64,000 bases of DNA from Fibrobacterota bacterium (GCA_023459055.1 JAEWVR010000026.1:1-64000), one strand, 5' to 3'. Positions 54,160 through 61,672 are shown, numbered from the stretch's first letter. Notes: generated by a model from the sequence alone, not told the origin. Numbers and translations: made by a program.

Positions 54160-54987
54160 ATGAATTTCATAAAGATGCAGGGTCTTGGTAATGACTTTAT
54201 CGTCACTCACGAAGTAAAGGAAAAAGATATATCAGGCATTCAAAATCAATTTGTTAATCTTTGTGACCGAAGAAAAGGAATTGGTGCTGATGGTATTATC
54301 TTTGTACTTGAATCATCTGTGTGTGATTACAAAATGCGAATATTCAACAGTGATGGCAGTGAGGCGGAAATGTGTGGAAACGGGATCAGATGCTTTGCAA
54401 TTTATGTTAATCTACTGGACCTCAATTCATCACCAAAACTTACCATTGAAACACTTGCTGGAAAAATAACAACTGAAGTTGTTGGAAATAATAGCGTTAC
54501 AGTGAATATGGGTGTGCCGGTACTTGATGCAGATAAAATTCCGGTTGCAGACACCGGACGTGTTTCTATGAAATCATTAGTTGTTGATAATAAAGAGTTT
54601 GCAATCACATGTGTATCAATGGGAAATCCACACGCGGTTATCTATGCAGATGATCTTACTGATGATTTGGTGCTGGGTTACGGACCAAAGATCGAAAAAA
54701 ACAGTTATTTTCCTAAAAAAACAAATGTAGAATTTATTAAGGTGTTATCAAATAATGAGATACAGATGAGAGTCTGGGAACGTGGCTGTGGAGAGACTCA
54801 AGCCTGCGGAACAGGGGCATGCGCTAGTGTAGTTTCAGGTATAATCAATGCATTACATGATAAATCGGTGATCGTGCATCTTCCGGGTGGTGACCTTGCA
54901 ATTTCATGGGGCGGTGAAGCGACTGATCCGGTTATGATGACCGGGCCGGCAGAGGTGGTGTTTGAGGGGCGTGTAAAGCTGGATTAG
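54160..54987 (+). CDS. dapF: Diaminopimelate epimerase
   Basis: 275 residues. MNFIKMQGLGNDFIV, ADGIIFVLES, MCGNGIRCFAIY (first catalytic Cys), MGNPHAVIY and ACGTGACASVVSGI (second catalytic Cys) are complete. Interconverts LL- and meso-diaminopimelate for lysine and peptidoglycan, consistent with a DAP-type wall. CACGGAGG lies upstream of the ATG. Flanked on both sides by F1 elements. Confidence 0.96.
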   Translation: MNFIKMQGLGNDFIVTHEVKEKDISGIQNQFVNLCDRRKGIGADGIIFVLESSVCDYKMRIFNSDGSEAEMCGNGIRCFAIYVNLLDLNSSPKLTIETLAGKITTEVVGNNSVTVNMGVPVLDADKIPVADTGRVSMKSLVVDNKEFAITCVSMGNPHAVIYADDLTDDLVLGYGPKIEKNSYFPKKTNVEFIKVLSNNEIQMRVWERGCGETQACGTGACASVVSGIINALHDKSVIVHLPGGDLAISWGGEATDPVMMTGPAEVVFEGRVKLD

Positions 54988-55046
54988 ACTATAAGGCGCG
55001 CCTTTTAATATACGAAATGTACCCTAATGCACGTCCACCCTTTAAG

Positions 55047-55146
55047 CGCGCCCCCTAAATCCCCCGCAGGGGGACTTGAAGAGTAAGAATTCGAAATTTG
55101 GCCACTTACATATTCAAAGTCCCCCTGCGGGGGATTTAGGGGGCGC
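55047..55146. repeat. Inverted-repeat element family F1, copy 7
   Basis: Full element; inverted symmetry extends further out (TTAAGCGCGCC on the left, GGCGCGCTTTA on the right, then GCACG and CGTGC). Downstream of dapF. Confidence 0.9.
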
Positions 55147-55228
55147 GCTTTAGGCAGCGTGCATAGGGATGTGCTTTATATTGTAAATTAAACTGTTGAT
55201 TTAAAATAAAATACAACGGAGTTTTTTA

Positions 55229-55483
55229 TTGAGTATATTTGAAGTTTTAATGCTGTTGTGTTTTGGTCTAAGTTGGCCTATTTCAATTGCTAAGGCATTG
55301 CGGACTAAAAAAGTCTCAGGCAAAAGCCCTCTGTTCATGAGTATTGTAATTGCCGGGTATGCAAGTGGAATAATGCATAAGATCTTCTACTCATTTGATT
55401 GGGTAATTTGGCTCTATGGATTGAATATGATTCTTGTCGCAATTGATATGTCGCTTTATTTCCGCTATATGAAAAAAAGTTAG
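55229..55483 (+). CDS. SemiSWEET/PQ-loop-like small membrane protein
   Basis: 84 residues from a TTG at 55229 with CGGAG upstream. Three membrane spans (FEVLMLLCFGLSWPISIAKA; MSIVIAGYASGIMHKIFY; VIWLYGLNMILVAIDMSLYF), with the first holding a WPxS motif (here SWPISI), as in the half-transporters of the SemiSWEET/MtN3 family. Dimers would move small sugars or similar solutes; the substrate is unknown. Confidence 0.72.
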   Translation: MSIFEVLMLLCFGLSWPISIAKALRTKKVSGKSPLFMSIVIAGYASGIMHKIFYSFDWVIWLYGLNMILVAIDMSLYFRYMKKS

Positions 55484-55505
55484 TTTAATATTTACTTAAC
55501 AACCC

Positions 55506-55753
55506 TGACCTCACCCCCCAGCCCCTCTCCCATAGGAGAGGGGGGCCGGAGAAATACTTGTTTTGTACCTAGTTATTCAATCCAATAAGCATGTAAACCC
55601 ATGTACTTTTCCAGTAAATTCCGTACTACGGAATTTTTTTAAAGAGGTTCTGCAGGTATTCATGTGTTTACGTAGCGGGAAAACAGGTGCAGAACTGGCC
55701 CATAAATCCTGCTCCCCCTCTCCTATGGGAGAGGGGGTTGGGGGGTGAGGTCA
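55506..55753. repeat. Inverted-repeat element family F2, copy 1
   Basis: Ends TGACCTCACCCCCCAGCCCC and GTTGGGGGGTGAGGTCA are complementary, as are the inner CTCTCCCATAGGAGAGG parts. Contains an AATTCCGTACTACGGAATT inner palindrome (about 55617-55635). The related copy 2 is at 57184-57356, on the other side of the ATPase gene. Confidence 0.85.
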
Positions 55754-55802
55754 GATAGGGCGCATTCCCGCCACTTAACGGAAATCTAATTAAATATTTA
55801 CT

Positions 55803-55853
55803 TAAAGATCATTGAAAATTCGAAGTCTGACTTCGAATTTTCAATGATCTTTA
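55803..55853. promoter_or_regulatory. Perfect 24-bp inverted repeat upstream of ATPase
   Basis: Arms 55803-55826 and 55830-55853 are exact complements around CTG. Its core CATTGAAAATTCGAA resembles the arm of the second palindrome at 55977-56013 (CATTGAAATTTCAAA). No T tract follows, so it is not an obvious terminator. Confidence 0.7.
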
Positions 55854-55976
55854 CATTCGGTGTTTTTAAATTCAGTAATCTGTTAAAATGAAATCAGTTA
55901 CGACAAGTTATAATTATTTAGATAAATACGAATTATATAAAACATGCAGTATTTGTTCAAAAAAGAAGAATAACTG

Positions 55977-56013
55977 CATTGAAATTTCAAATATAGACTT
56001 TGAAATTTCAATG
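55977..56013. promoter_or_regulatory. Perfect 15-bp inverted repeat 21 bp before ATPase start
   Basis: CATTGAAATTTCAAA and TTTGAAATTTCAATG with a 7-bp spacer. Same placement relative to the start codon as at the other DUF4143 loci. The intervening 55854-55976 is AT-rich without a gene. Confidence 0.7.
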
Positions 56014-56034
56014 ATACTATGTTATTTTTAAGAT

Positions 56035-57180
56035 ATGAAAATAGAAAGAAATAACGATGTTGAGTCAATCAGGCAGCTTATGACGATTTTCCCTGTAACT
56101 GCTATTATGGGTCCTCGTCAATGTGGAAAAACATTTATTGCACAAACGTTTGATTCTACAGCCAGGTTTGATTTAGAAAATCCCCGTGATGTATCGCGAC
56201 TTGTTAACCCTCAAATAACACTTGAGGATTTAAAAGGAACAATTGTGCTGGATGAAATTCAAAGAATGCCCGAATTGTTTCCTTTACTAAGATATCTTGT
56301 TGATACAAAACCGGATCAAAAGTATTTGATTTTAGGGAGTGCATCAGAAGAATTGATGAAACAGAGCTCGGAGTCTCTGGCTGGCAGGATCGGGTATCAT
56401 TACTTAGGAGGGCTTAGCCTGATTGATGTCGGTGTAGATGCCTGGAAAAAACGCTGGTTAAGGGGAGGGTATCCAAGAGCTTATTTATCCGAATGTGACG
56501 AAAATGCATTTGTATGGATAGAGAATTATATAAGTACATTTCTTGAGAGGGATCTGCCCCAGTTTGGGATTCGGATCATGTCAAATGTGTTAAGGCGTTT
56601 TTGGATGATGGTAAGCCATTATCATGGGCAGGTTTTAAATTATTCTGAACTTGGACGGTCTTTTGGTATGTCTGATGTTCAGTGTAAGTATTATTTAAGT
56701 GTACTTGAAAAAACATTTATGATTCAGCTTCTTCACCCATGGAGTACCAATCTGAAGAAAAGGCTGGTAAAGCAGCCAAAAATGTATATCTGTGATACTG
56801 GTATTTTTCATTCATTACAATCGATTAAGAGTGCAGAGCAGCTTTATGTACATCCGAAACTTGGTGCATCATGGGAAGGGTTTGGTTTTGAATGTGTGCT
56901 ACGTTCGATTGGTAAAAATCGGAGTCAGGTCTTTTTCTATGCAACACATTCCGGAGCGGAAATCGATTTGTTCTGGCAGCATAATGGTAAAAGCTGGGGG
57001 GTGGAATTTAAAAATAGTGACGCTCCAACACGAACAAAATCAATGCAATCTGTATTGAGTGATCTTGAGCTTGAACACCTGTACGTCATTTATCCTGGTA
57101 CAGAAACTTATAAAATTGATAAGAACATTACTGTTCTGCCACTTATAAAAATTCCGGCAAAATGGGTGTATCCGGTATAG
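56035..57180 (+). CDS. AAA+ ATPase with DUF4143 C-terminal domain
   Basis: 381 residues. Walker A GPRQCGKT at 26-33, Walker B IVLDEIQRMP near 72-81, sensor-1-like LGSASEE, ERDLPQFG (family motif), CDTGIFHSL, and the nuclease-like AEIDLFWQ...WGVEFKNSD at the C-terminus. Third intact member of this family in the window and distinct from both others. Preceded by two palindromes and bracketed by the two F2 elements, so it looks like an inserted cassette. Role unknown. Confidence 0.9.
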   Translation: MKIERNNDVESIRQLMTIFPVTAIMGPRQCGKTFIAQTFDSTARFDLENPRDVSRLVNPQITLEDLKGTIVLDEIQRMPELFPLLRYLVDTKPDQKYLILGSASEELMKQSSESLAGRIGYHYLGGLSLIDVGVDAWKKRWLRGGYPRAYLSECDENAFVWIENYISTFLERDLPQFGIRIMSNVLRRFWMMVSHYHGQVLNYSELGRSFGMSDVQCKYYLSVLEKTFMIQLLHPWSTNLKKRLVKQPKMYICDTGIFHSLQSIKSAEQLYVHPKLGASWEGFGFECVLRSIGKNRSQVFFYATHSGAEIDLFWQHNGKSWGVEFKNSDAPTRTKSMQSVLSDLELEHLYVIYPGTETYKIDKNITVLPLIKIPAKWVYPV

Positions 57181-57183
57181 ACC

Positions 57184-57356
57184 AGACCTCACTCCCCCGG
57201 CCCCCTCTCCCAAAGAGCGAGGGGGAGGAAGAGTTCATTCCGTGTTACGGAATTTACAAAGAGATAGTGCACGATTTACTGTGTTTATAAGATTAGAATA
57301 ATAGGTCTAAACTCCGGCCCCCCTCTCCTATGGGAGAGGGGTTGGGGGAGAGGTCA
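57184..57356. repeat. Inverted-repeat element family F2, copy 2
   Basis: Ends GACCTCACTCCCCCGGCCCC and GGTTGGGGGAGAGGTC; internal TTCCGTGTTACGGAATTT matches the inner palindrome of copy 1. Shorter than copy 1 and diverged. Starts 3 bp after the ATPase stop. Confidence 0.8.
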
Positions 57357-57364
57357 GGAGATGT

Positions 57365-57799
57365 CTACTCAATCTTAACCTCAATCGCTCTCGGTGTAGC
57401 TCTTTCTGTTTTAGGCAATGTCAATTCAAGAACACCATTGTGCATTTTTGCATCAATTTTATCTGCCAGTACTTCTTCGGGCAGCATGAAACTTCTTGCG
57501 AATTTTCCGTAACTGCGCTCGAGGTGGTAATACTTTCCGTGTTCTTTTTTATGCTCCTCTTTTTTCTCACCCTGAATCGTAAGTGTACCGTTTTCTACTG
57601 TGATAGAGACATCACTTTTATCGAGTCCCGGTAAATCTGCTTTGATACTGTAAGTTGTATCATTTTCAGAAATGTCGACTTTCGGGAATGTCCCCGTAAA
57701 CTCACGATCGATTGATTCAAAAATCGGTTCATCAAAAAAACTGTCCAGCCATGATGTGAGGCTGCCAACCGGATTGTTGTGACGAATTAGAGCGTTCAT
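57365..57799 (-). CDS. Hsp20-family small heat shock protein
   Basis: 144 residues. The alpha-crystallin domain spans about 40-144: PKVDISENDTTYSIKADLPG, LDKSDVSITVENGTLTIQGE, SYGKFARSFMLPEEV and GVLELTLPKTE, and the short tail contains an IEVKIE end rather than a full IxI. N-terminal FDEPIF segment is standard. ATP-independent holdase. ACAGGAGG-type site precedes the ATG. No CIRCE element was seen upstream. Confidence 0.93.
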   Translation of the reverse strand: MNALIRHNNPVGSLTSWLDSFFDEPIFESIDREFTGTFPKVDISENDTTYSIKADLPGLDKSDVSITVENGTLTIQGEKKEEHKKEHGKYYHLERSYGKFARSFMLPEEVLADKIDAKMHNGVLELTLPKTERATPRAIEVKIE

Positions 57800-58191
57800 A
57801 CAGACCTCCTGTGTTATACATTGATATAGTTAAAGTTACACTGATTCATACTTGTAGTATTACTAGTTTGAATCGCTTTGTAAGGATGATAATACAAATG
57901 TTATGCCAATACTTACTGTTGGACAGTACTAAAGCATAAATAGTACGACAATAGTACATAACATTTTGAAAAACAATATGATAATCATTGATTTAAATGT
58001 TGAGGCTACTTGTACTGGGGAATATTAAAAGAACGACACAGTAAGTAATAATCGATGAATTGAAATTTTAAGGCAAGGATCGTTTGGAATTGCAACAAAA
58101 AGTTGGAAATGTGTTAAAAATTGAAGCAAAAGAGAAAAGAGGACTTGCATGTTAATTGAAAATAACCTATATTATAGCACCTTAAAATCCT
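57800..58191. other. Intergenic region without recognised gene
   Basis: AT-rich spacer between hsp20 (minus) and tRNA-Ser (plus) that should contain both promoters. AGTACTAAAGCATAAATAGT and similar AT-rich words occur but no repeat family or known regulatory element was recognised. Confidence 0.4.
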
Positions 58192-58273
58192 GGAGGAATA
58201 GGATAACGGTAATCCAACGGTCTTGAAAACCGTCGTGAGCAATCACTTGGGGGTTCGAATCCCTCTTCCTCCG
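58192..58273 (+). tRNA. tRNA-Ser (anticodon TGA)
   Basis: Acceptor arms GGAGGAA and TTCCTCC, anticodon arm ACGGT-CTTGAAA-ACCGT with TGA, long variable arm (CGTGAGCAATCACTT region) typical of serine tRNAs, T loop TTCGAAT. CCA is not encoded. Its 3' part plus terminator is duplicated at 59722-59799. Confidence 0.94.
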
Positions 58274-58329
58274 TAATAAAATTTCGGGACTTTTCTGAAA
58301 ATGATCAGAAAGGTCCCTTTTTATTTGTA
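58252..58329. repeat. tRNA-Ser 3'-end direct repeat, left copy (att-like)
   Basis: 78 bp from the T arm through the terminator. 73 of 78 positions match the right copy at 59722-59799. Several of the five differences fall in the terminator stem. Confidence 0.85.
58286..58324 (+). terminator. Rho-independent terminator of tRNA-Ser
   Basis: GGGACTTTTCTGA and TCAGAAAGGTCCC arms (one wobble), 6-nt loop, then TTTTTATTT. Confidence 0.88.
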
Positions 58330-58377
58330 TCCGCTTGAGGTCTGACGGCAATGGAATACAAGGAAATGAAAGTGTTG

Positions 58378-58410
58378 GTGCAATTTTAAAGTTTGACTTT
58401 GAAATTACAC
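58378..58410. promoter_or_regulatory. Imperfect 15-bp inverted repeat before ATPase remnant
   Basis: GTGCAATTTTAAAGT and ACTTTGAAATTACAC around TTG with two mismatches, ending 17 bp before the ATG of the DUF4143 remnant. Contains TTGACTTTGAAATT, like the 55999-56013 arm. Confidence 0.6.
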
Positions 58411-58427
58411 TAATTCATACTTACCCT

Positions 58428-58787
58428 ATGAAATACATACATCGAACAATCTCAACTAAAACATTCGAACTTGCAAAGCAATTAACAGAATTTTTAAAGG
58501 CCCGGTTTAACAATGGCAGAAAATCGAATCTGTATTTTTACCGTGATGCAAAGGATAATGAAGTCGATCTTATTTGCGATTCACCGGATATGCTATCGGC
58601 AATTGAAATCAAGTCATCCCAGACGCCTTCAACAGAATTTACAAAAGGAATCAATTCCTTCAAAAATACAGTTAAAACAGGCAATGTTCACGGCTATGTC
58701 TATTATACAGGAAATGAATCGCTGGTCTATAAGGATATAAAGTACATACCGTGGAGTGAATACTCCCGTGGGGGAGTTGGCCAATAA
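58428..58787 (+). pseudogene. Internally deleted DUF4143 ATPase remnant
   Basis: The frame from 58428 reads MKYIHRTISTKTFELAKQ, the usual N-terminus of an AAA_14/DUF4143 ATPase just before the Walker A motif, then jumps directly to LTEFLKARFNNGRKSNLYFY followed by RDAKDNEVDLICDSP and AIEIKSS, the C-terminal nuclease-like domain. Walker A, Walker B and most of DUF4143 are missing, so it cannot be an active ATPase, though a 119-residue protein could still be made. The join is in frame, and the layout mirrors the remnant at 7302-7519. TAA is directly followed by an F3 element. Confidence 0.82.
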
Positions 58788-58788
58788 G

Positions 58789-58909
58789 ACCACCCCGCCC
58801 AGGCGGGCACCCCTCCAAAGGAGGGGAATTTTTTAAAATAGTTGGACTATCGATAAATAAATAATTCCCCTCCTCTGGAGGGGTGGCAGGCGCAGCCTGA
58901 CGGGGTGGT
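58789..58909. repeat. Inverted-repeat element family F3, copy 1
   Basis: ACCACCCCGCCCAGGCGGGC, CCCCTCCAAAGGAGGGGAATT on the left; AATTCCCCTCCTCTGGAGGGG, and CAGCCTGACGGGGTGGT on the right. Copy 2 is at 60265-60388. Confidence 0.88.
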
Positions 58910-58913
58910 CGCA

Positions 58914-59582
58914 CTATCTAAACTGATCCGCCTTCAATAAAACTGCTTTTGCTTTTTCCCATTCCCGGTATTTCAGTTCTGTTTTTTCAGCTTTTTCACC
59001 AATGATCGCATCGGTAATGGCAGTGACTGTATACTCCCTGTTAAGGGCCGCTTTGATTGTTCGATCAACACAGGCCATGGCACTTAAACCAGTCACATAC
59101 AAATGGTTAATGTTGTTTGCTTTCAGAAACTCTTCCAGTTGAGGATTGGAAAATGCGTCCATTTTGCTTTTGGTAAAAACCGGGCCATCCACTATGGTGA
59201 CTCGTGGATCAAGAGCAGCAGATGGGCTGGCTTCAGCTAAAAAGTTATTAAAAAGAATGCTATAAATTTTATCCGTATTTTCCTGACGGATATAGATAAC
59301 CGGCATTTTTTTACTCTGAGCCAGACGTATCGTCTGGTTGACCTTCTCAATGAATGGTTCTGATTGGAGTACCATGTTTTTCGTGAACTTTGGAGCCGTC
59401 TTACCGGTAATGCCCTCCTGAATATCAATGACAAGAAGTGCTGGTTTGTCAGGTTGATTCTGAGCTATTTTAGAACCTGTGGATACGCCGTCCATTTTTT
59501 TAAAGAATACAGAAACATACACAAAGCACGCGCCGATCAGCACTACTACTGCGATTATCAGACTGATCAATACCTTTTTCAT
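58914..59582 (-). CDS. Membrane-anchored isochorismatase-like cysteine hydrolase
   Basis: 222 residues from MKKVLISLIIAVVVLIGACF at 59582 (GGAAAA upstream; the frame opens at 59714). After one membrane span, PALLVIDIQEGITG gives the catalytic Asp, KSKMDAFSNPQLEEFLKANN the Lys-containing motif, and LYVTGLSAMACVDRTIKAAL the catalytic Cys of the isochorismatase-like hydrolases, with AITDAIIGEK following. Substrate unknown; a membrane anchor is unusual since the family is generally cytosolic. Lies between the two copies of the tRNA-Ser 3' end. Confidence 0.85.
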   Translation of the reverse strand: MKKVLISLIIAVVVLIGACFVYVSVFFKKMDGVSTGSKIAQNQPDKPALLVIDIQEGITGKTAPKFTKNMVLQSEPFIEKVNQTIRLAQSKKMPVIYIRQENTDKIYSILFNNFLAEASPSAALDPRVTIVDGPVFTKSKMDAFSNPQLEEFLKANNINHLYVTGLSAMACVDRTIKAALNREYTVTAITDAIIGEKAEKTELKYREWEKAKAVLLKADQFR

Positions 59583-59721
59583 TTGTAATTTTCCTTTTGT
59601 CGTGATTAAAGTAAAACTTTCGCCGATTTCGCGGAAGGTTATAATATCCATATTAATTCTGTTTAAATCAAAATAATACCTGCAATAACCGGAAATCAAA
59701 TAACCGGTATTCAATTTTAGA

Positions 59722-59799
59722 GGTTCGAATCCCTCTTTCTCCGTAATGAAATTTCGGGACTTTTCTGAAAATGGTTAGAAAAGTCCCTTTTTATTTGTA
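59722..59799. repeat. tRNA-Ser 3'-end direct repeat, right copy (att-like)
   Basis: Matches 58252-58329 from GGTTCGAATCCCTCT through the terminator and TTTATTTGTA. No tRNA 5' half precedes it. Same orientation as the intact tRNA gene; 1470 bp apart. Confidence 0.85.
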
Positions 59800-59862
59800 G
59801 TAAGTTGTCGGTTTTTTTTATGACGGTTGATTTGTTAAACGCAGCTATCTTATATTCTGAAA

Positions 59863-60092
59863 ATGGATTTTTTTAAAGAATTCTATTCAATTATTGAAAA
59901 ATTTAATGCGAAAAGAGTAAAATACGCCGTTGTTGGTGGAATTGCGCTTTCTTTGTTATTTTAAACGCAAAGAAAGTAAAATCGATTAACGGCCATGTGA
60001 AAGTTATTACAAAAGAGAATCTGATAAGAATGAAATCAATTAGAAATTCTGATCAGGACCGAATCGATATAAAAAATTTAAAGAAACTTTAA
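59863..60092 (+). pseudogene. Internally deleted nucleotidyltransferase (AbiEii/DUF6036-like)
   Basis: From 59863: MDFFKEFYSIIEKFNAKRVK then YAVVGGIALSLLF and a TAA at 59962. This is the N-terminus of an MNT-fold nucleotidyltransferase ending at the GG motif. Immediately after the stop, in the same frame, NAKKVKSINGHVKVITKENL followed by IRMKSIRNSDQDRIDIKNLK KL resumes the family C-terminus (I-RMK...R-QD-DI). The catalytic middle (about 100 residues) is missing and a stop is at the join. Confidence 0.75.
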
Positions 60093-60096
60093 TTTA

Positions 60097-60264
60097 ATGA
60101 CCAAAATGGATAAAACGATTAAAGATCTTAGTAACCTGCACTCTTTCTATCTGAATCTTTCCAAGGCCTACAATCTTCCTGTGAGATTGCCTGAGGAAAT
60201 GCGAACCAGAAGAAATAAAAAAGATAAAAAAGAAACAGGTACCGGATCTTCTTTGAAAAAGTAG
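60097..60264 (+). CDS. Small partner gene of the deleted nucleotidyltransferase
   Basis: 55 residues: MTKMDKTIKDLSNLHSFYLN then LSKAYNLPVRLPEEMRTRRN and a Lys/Gly/Ser tail. Starts 4 bp after the remnant stop. In intact loci such nucleotidyltransferases are often accompanied by a short helical protein, so I infer that this was half of a two-gene toxin-antitoxin-like module. Its TAG is directly followed by F3 copy 2. May be truncated at its C-terminus by that element. Confidence 0.5.
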   Translation: MTKMDKTIKDLSNLHSFYLNLSKAYNLPVRLPEEMRTRRNKKDKKETGTGSSLKK

Positions 60265-60388
60265 ACCACCCCGCCCTGGCGGGCACCCCTCCAAAGGAGG
60301 GGAATTGTTTACTAATAGATAGTCCATCTAAAAAAAATAAAATTCCCCTCCTCCGGAGGGGTGGCAGGCACAGCCTGACGGGGTGGTC
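60265..60388. repeat. Inverted-repeat element family F3, copy 2
   Basis: Near identical arms to 58789-58909 with a different loop. Begins at the base after a stop codon, as does copy 1. The rest of 60389-60508 is a plain leader for the next gene. Confidence 0.88.
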
Positions 60389-60508
60389 ACTCGGCTCTGC
60401 GAGCGGGAGGGGTCAAGAATGGGTTAAACGGCAATGCTCAATACGCTTAAAATCAGCATGTTGTGATGTACATTCTATTAGTGTGGATCACTAAAAAAGG
60501 TAAAATTA

Positions 60509-61378
60509 ATGAAAATCGCAGTAAGCGGCGCTGGTGGTTTCTTAGGATGGAATATCTGTCGGGTAGCGATAGAGCAAGGTTATGATATTACAGGGATTAT
60601 CCATAATAATGATGTTCATCTGGATGGGTGTGCCACAGAACGATGCGATCTTACAGATCATGATGCTGCAGAGAAGCTGATCGAAAGGATTCGTCCTGAT
60701 ATCGTTATTCACTGTGCAGCGGCGTCAGACCCGAACTTTTGTCAGCAAAATCAGGAGCTTGCAGAAAAAATCAATGTGCAATCACCAGCATATCTGGCAC
60801 ATCTCTGTGCCCGAAAGAGTATTGCCTTTTCGTTTACATCAACAGATCTTGTCTTTGATGGAAATGGGGCACCTTATGACGAGAATGCTGAGATAAACCC
60901 GCTGAGTGTTTACGGGATGCAGAAGGCTGCTGCGGAACAATCGATTCTTAAAGAGAACAGCTCTGCGCTTATATGCAGAATGCCGTTAATGTATGGAGCT
61001 GTACCTCAAGGGGTTAAACGGTTTTTACAGCAATGGATCGATCAGCTTCAGAGCGGAAAAATACTATCACTCTTTAAAGATGAATTTCGTACTCCTGTAA
61101 GTGCTGTTGACGCTGCACGGGGATTACTGATGTTCACCGGCAGTGTTCATGGTATGTTGCATTTAGGTGGAAAAGAGCGTATTTCACGATATGATTTCGG
61201 GTTGTTGGCAGCTGAGCTGCTGGGAGTTTCCCCGGATCGTATAAGCGGTTGCAGGCAGTGTGATATCAAAATGGCAGCACCCCGCCCCGCAGATGTTTCA
61301 TTAAACAGCAGCAAAGCATATTCTTTAGGATTTTCTCCAGGTTCAATCAGAGTAGAACTTAAGAAAGTTCTACTCTGA
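60509..61378 (+). CDS. RmlD-like NAD(P)-dependent sugar-nucleotide reductase (extended SDR)
   Basis: 289 residues. GAGGFLGWNICRVA is the Rossmann motif, VIHCAAASDPNFCQQNQELA the substrate-side block, FTSTDLVFDGNGAPYDENAE and YGMQKAAAE (YxxxK catalytic pair) the RmlD/dTDP-4-dehydrorhamnose reductase signature. AAAGGT precedes the ATG. No rmlABC neighbours, so substrate is uncertain; a reductase of another deoxysugar or a methionine adenosyltransferase beta-like protein are alternatives. Confidence 0.82.
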   Translation: MKIAVSGAGGFLGWNICRVAIEQGYDITGIIHNNDVHLDGCATERCDLTDHDAAEKLIERIRPDIVIHCAAASDPNFCQQNQELAEKINVQSPAYLAHLCARKSIAFSFTSTDLVFDGNGAPYDENAEINPLSVYGMQKAAAEQSILKENSSALICRMPLMYGAVPQGVKRFLQQWIDQLQSGKILSLFKDEFRTPVSAVDAARGLLMFTGSVHGMLHLGGKERISRYDFGLLAAELLGVSPDRISGCRQCDIKMAAPRPADVSLNSSKAYSLGFSPGSIRVELKKVLL

Positions 61379-61672
61379 TCTAACATCTGACATCTGGCTT
61401 TTTGCTTCTTATCTAATTCGTGCGTGAATTTAAACTGTTTTGATTGATGGTTTGGGCTATTTGGACAAAATAATCCCCCCTTTATCTCCCCCTTAATAAG
61501 GGGGGCGCTTCCAGCGGGTGATCGTTTTATTTCTGCCAGAGCCACAAGAGCTCTGGCTACAGACTGGATTCTTTCTTCCTTCACTCCTTCCTCCCCTTCT
61601 TCTTTCCTGTTGCATCCCGTTCACCATCGTTATACAATAAAGGCTGATTTACTCACACAACGAGCGGTATAA
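61379..61672. other. Intergenic region with short GC-rich repeats
   Basis: Contains CCCCCCTTTATCTCCCCCTT then AATAAGGGGGGC (about 61479-61506), a solo GC-rich repeat of a fourth type, and an inverted CCAGAGC...GCTCTGG pair near 61539-61558. No gene recognised. Confidence 0.5.

Noticed and set aside
15661..55146. F1 elements as a CRISPR array
   Set aside because: They are kilobases apart, are inverted-repeat pairs with loops rather than direct repeats with spacers, and no cas gene is present.
57800..57860. CIRCE-type heat-shock operator before hsp20
   Set aside because: The TTAGCACTC-N9-GAGTGCTAA inverted repeat is absent.
61147..61584. Minus-strand open frame opposite the SDR end
   Set aside because: Antisense to a conserved gene and runs through a GC-rich repeat; no support for coding.
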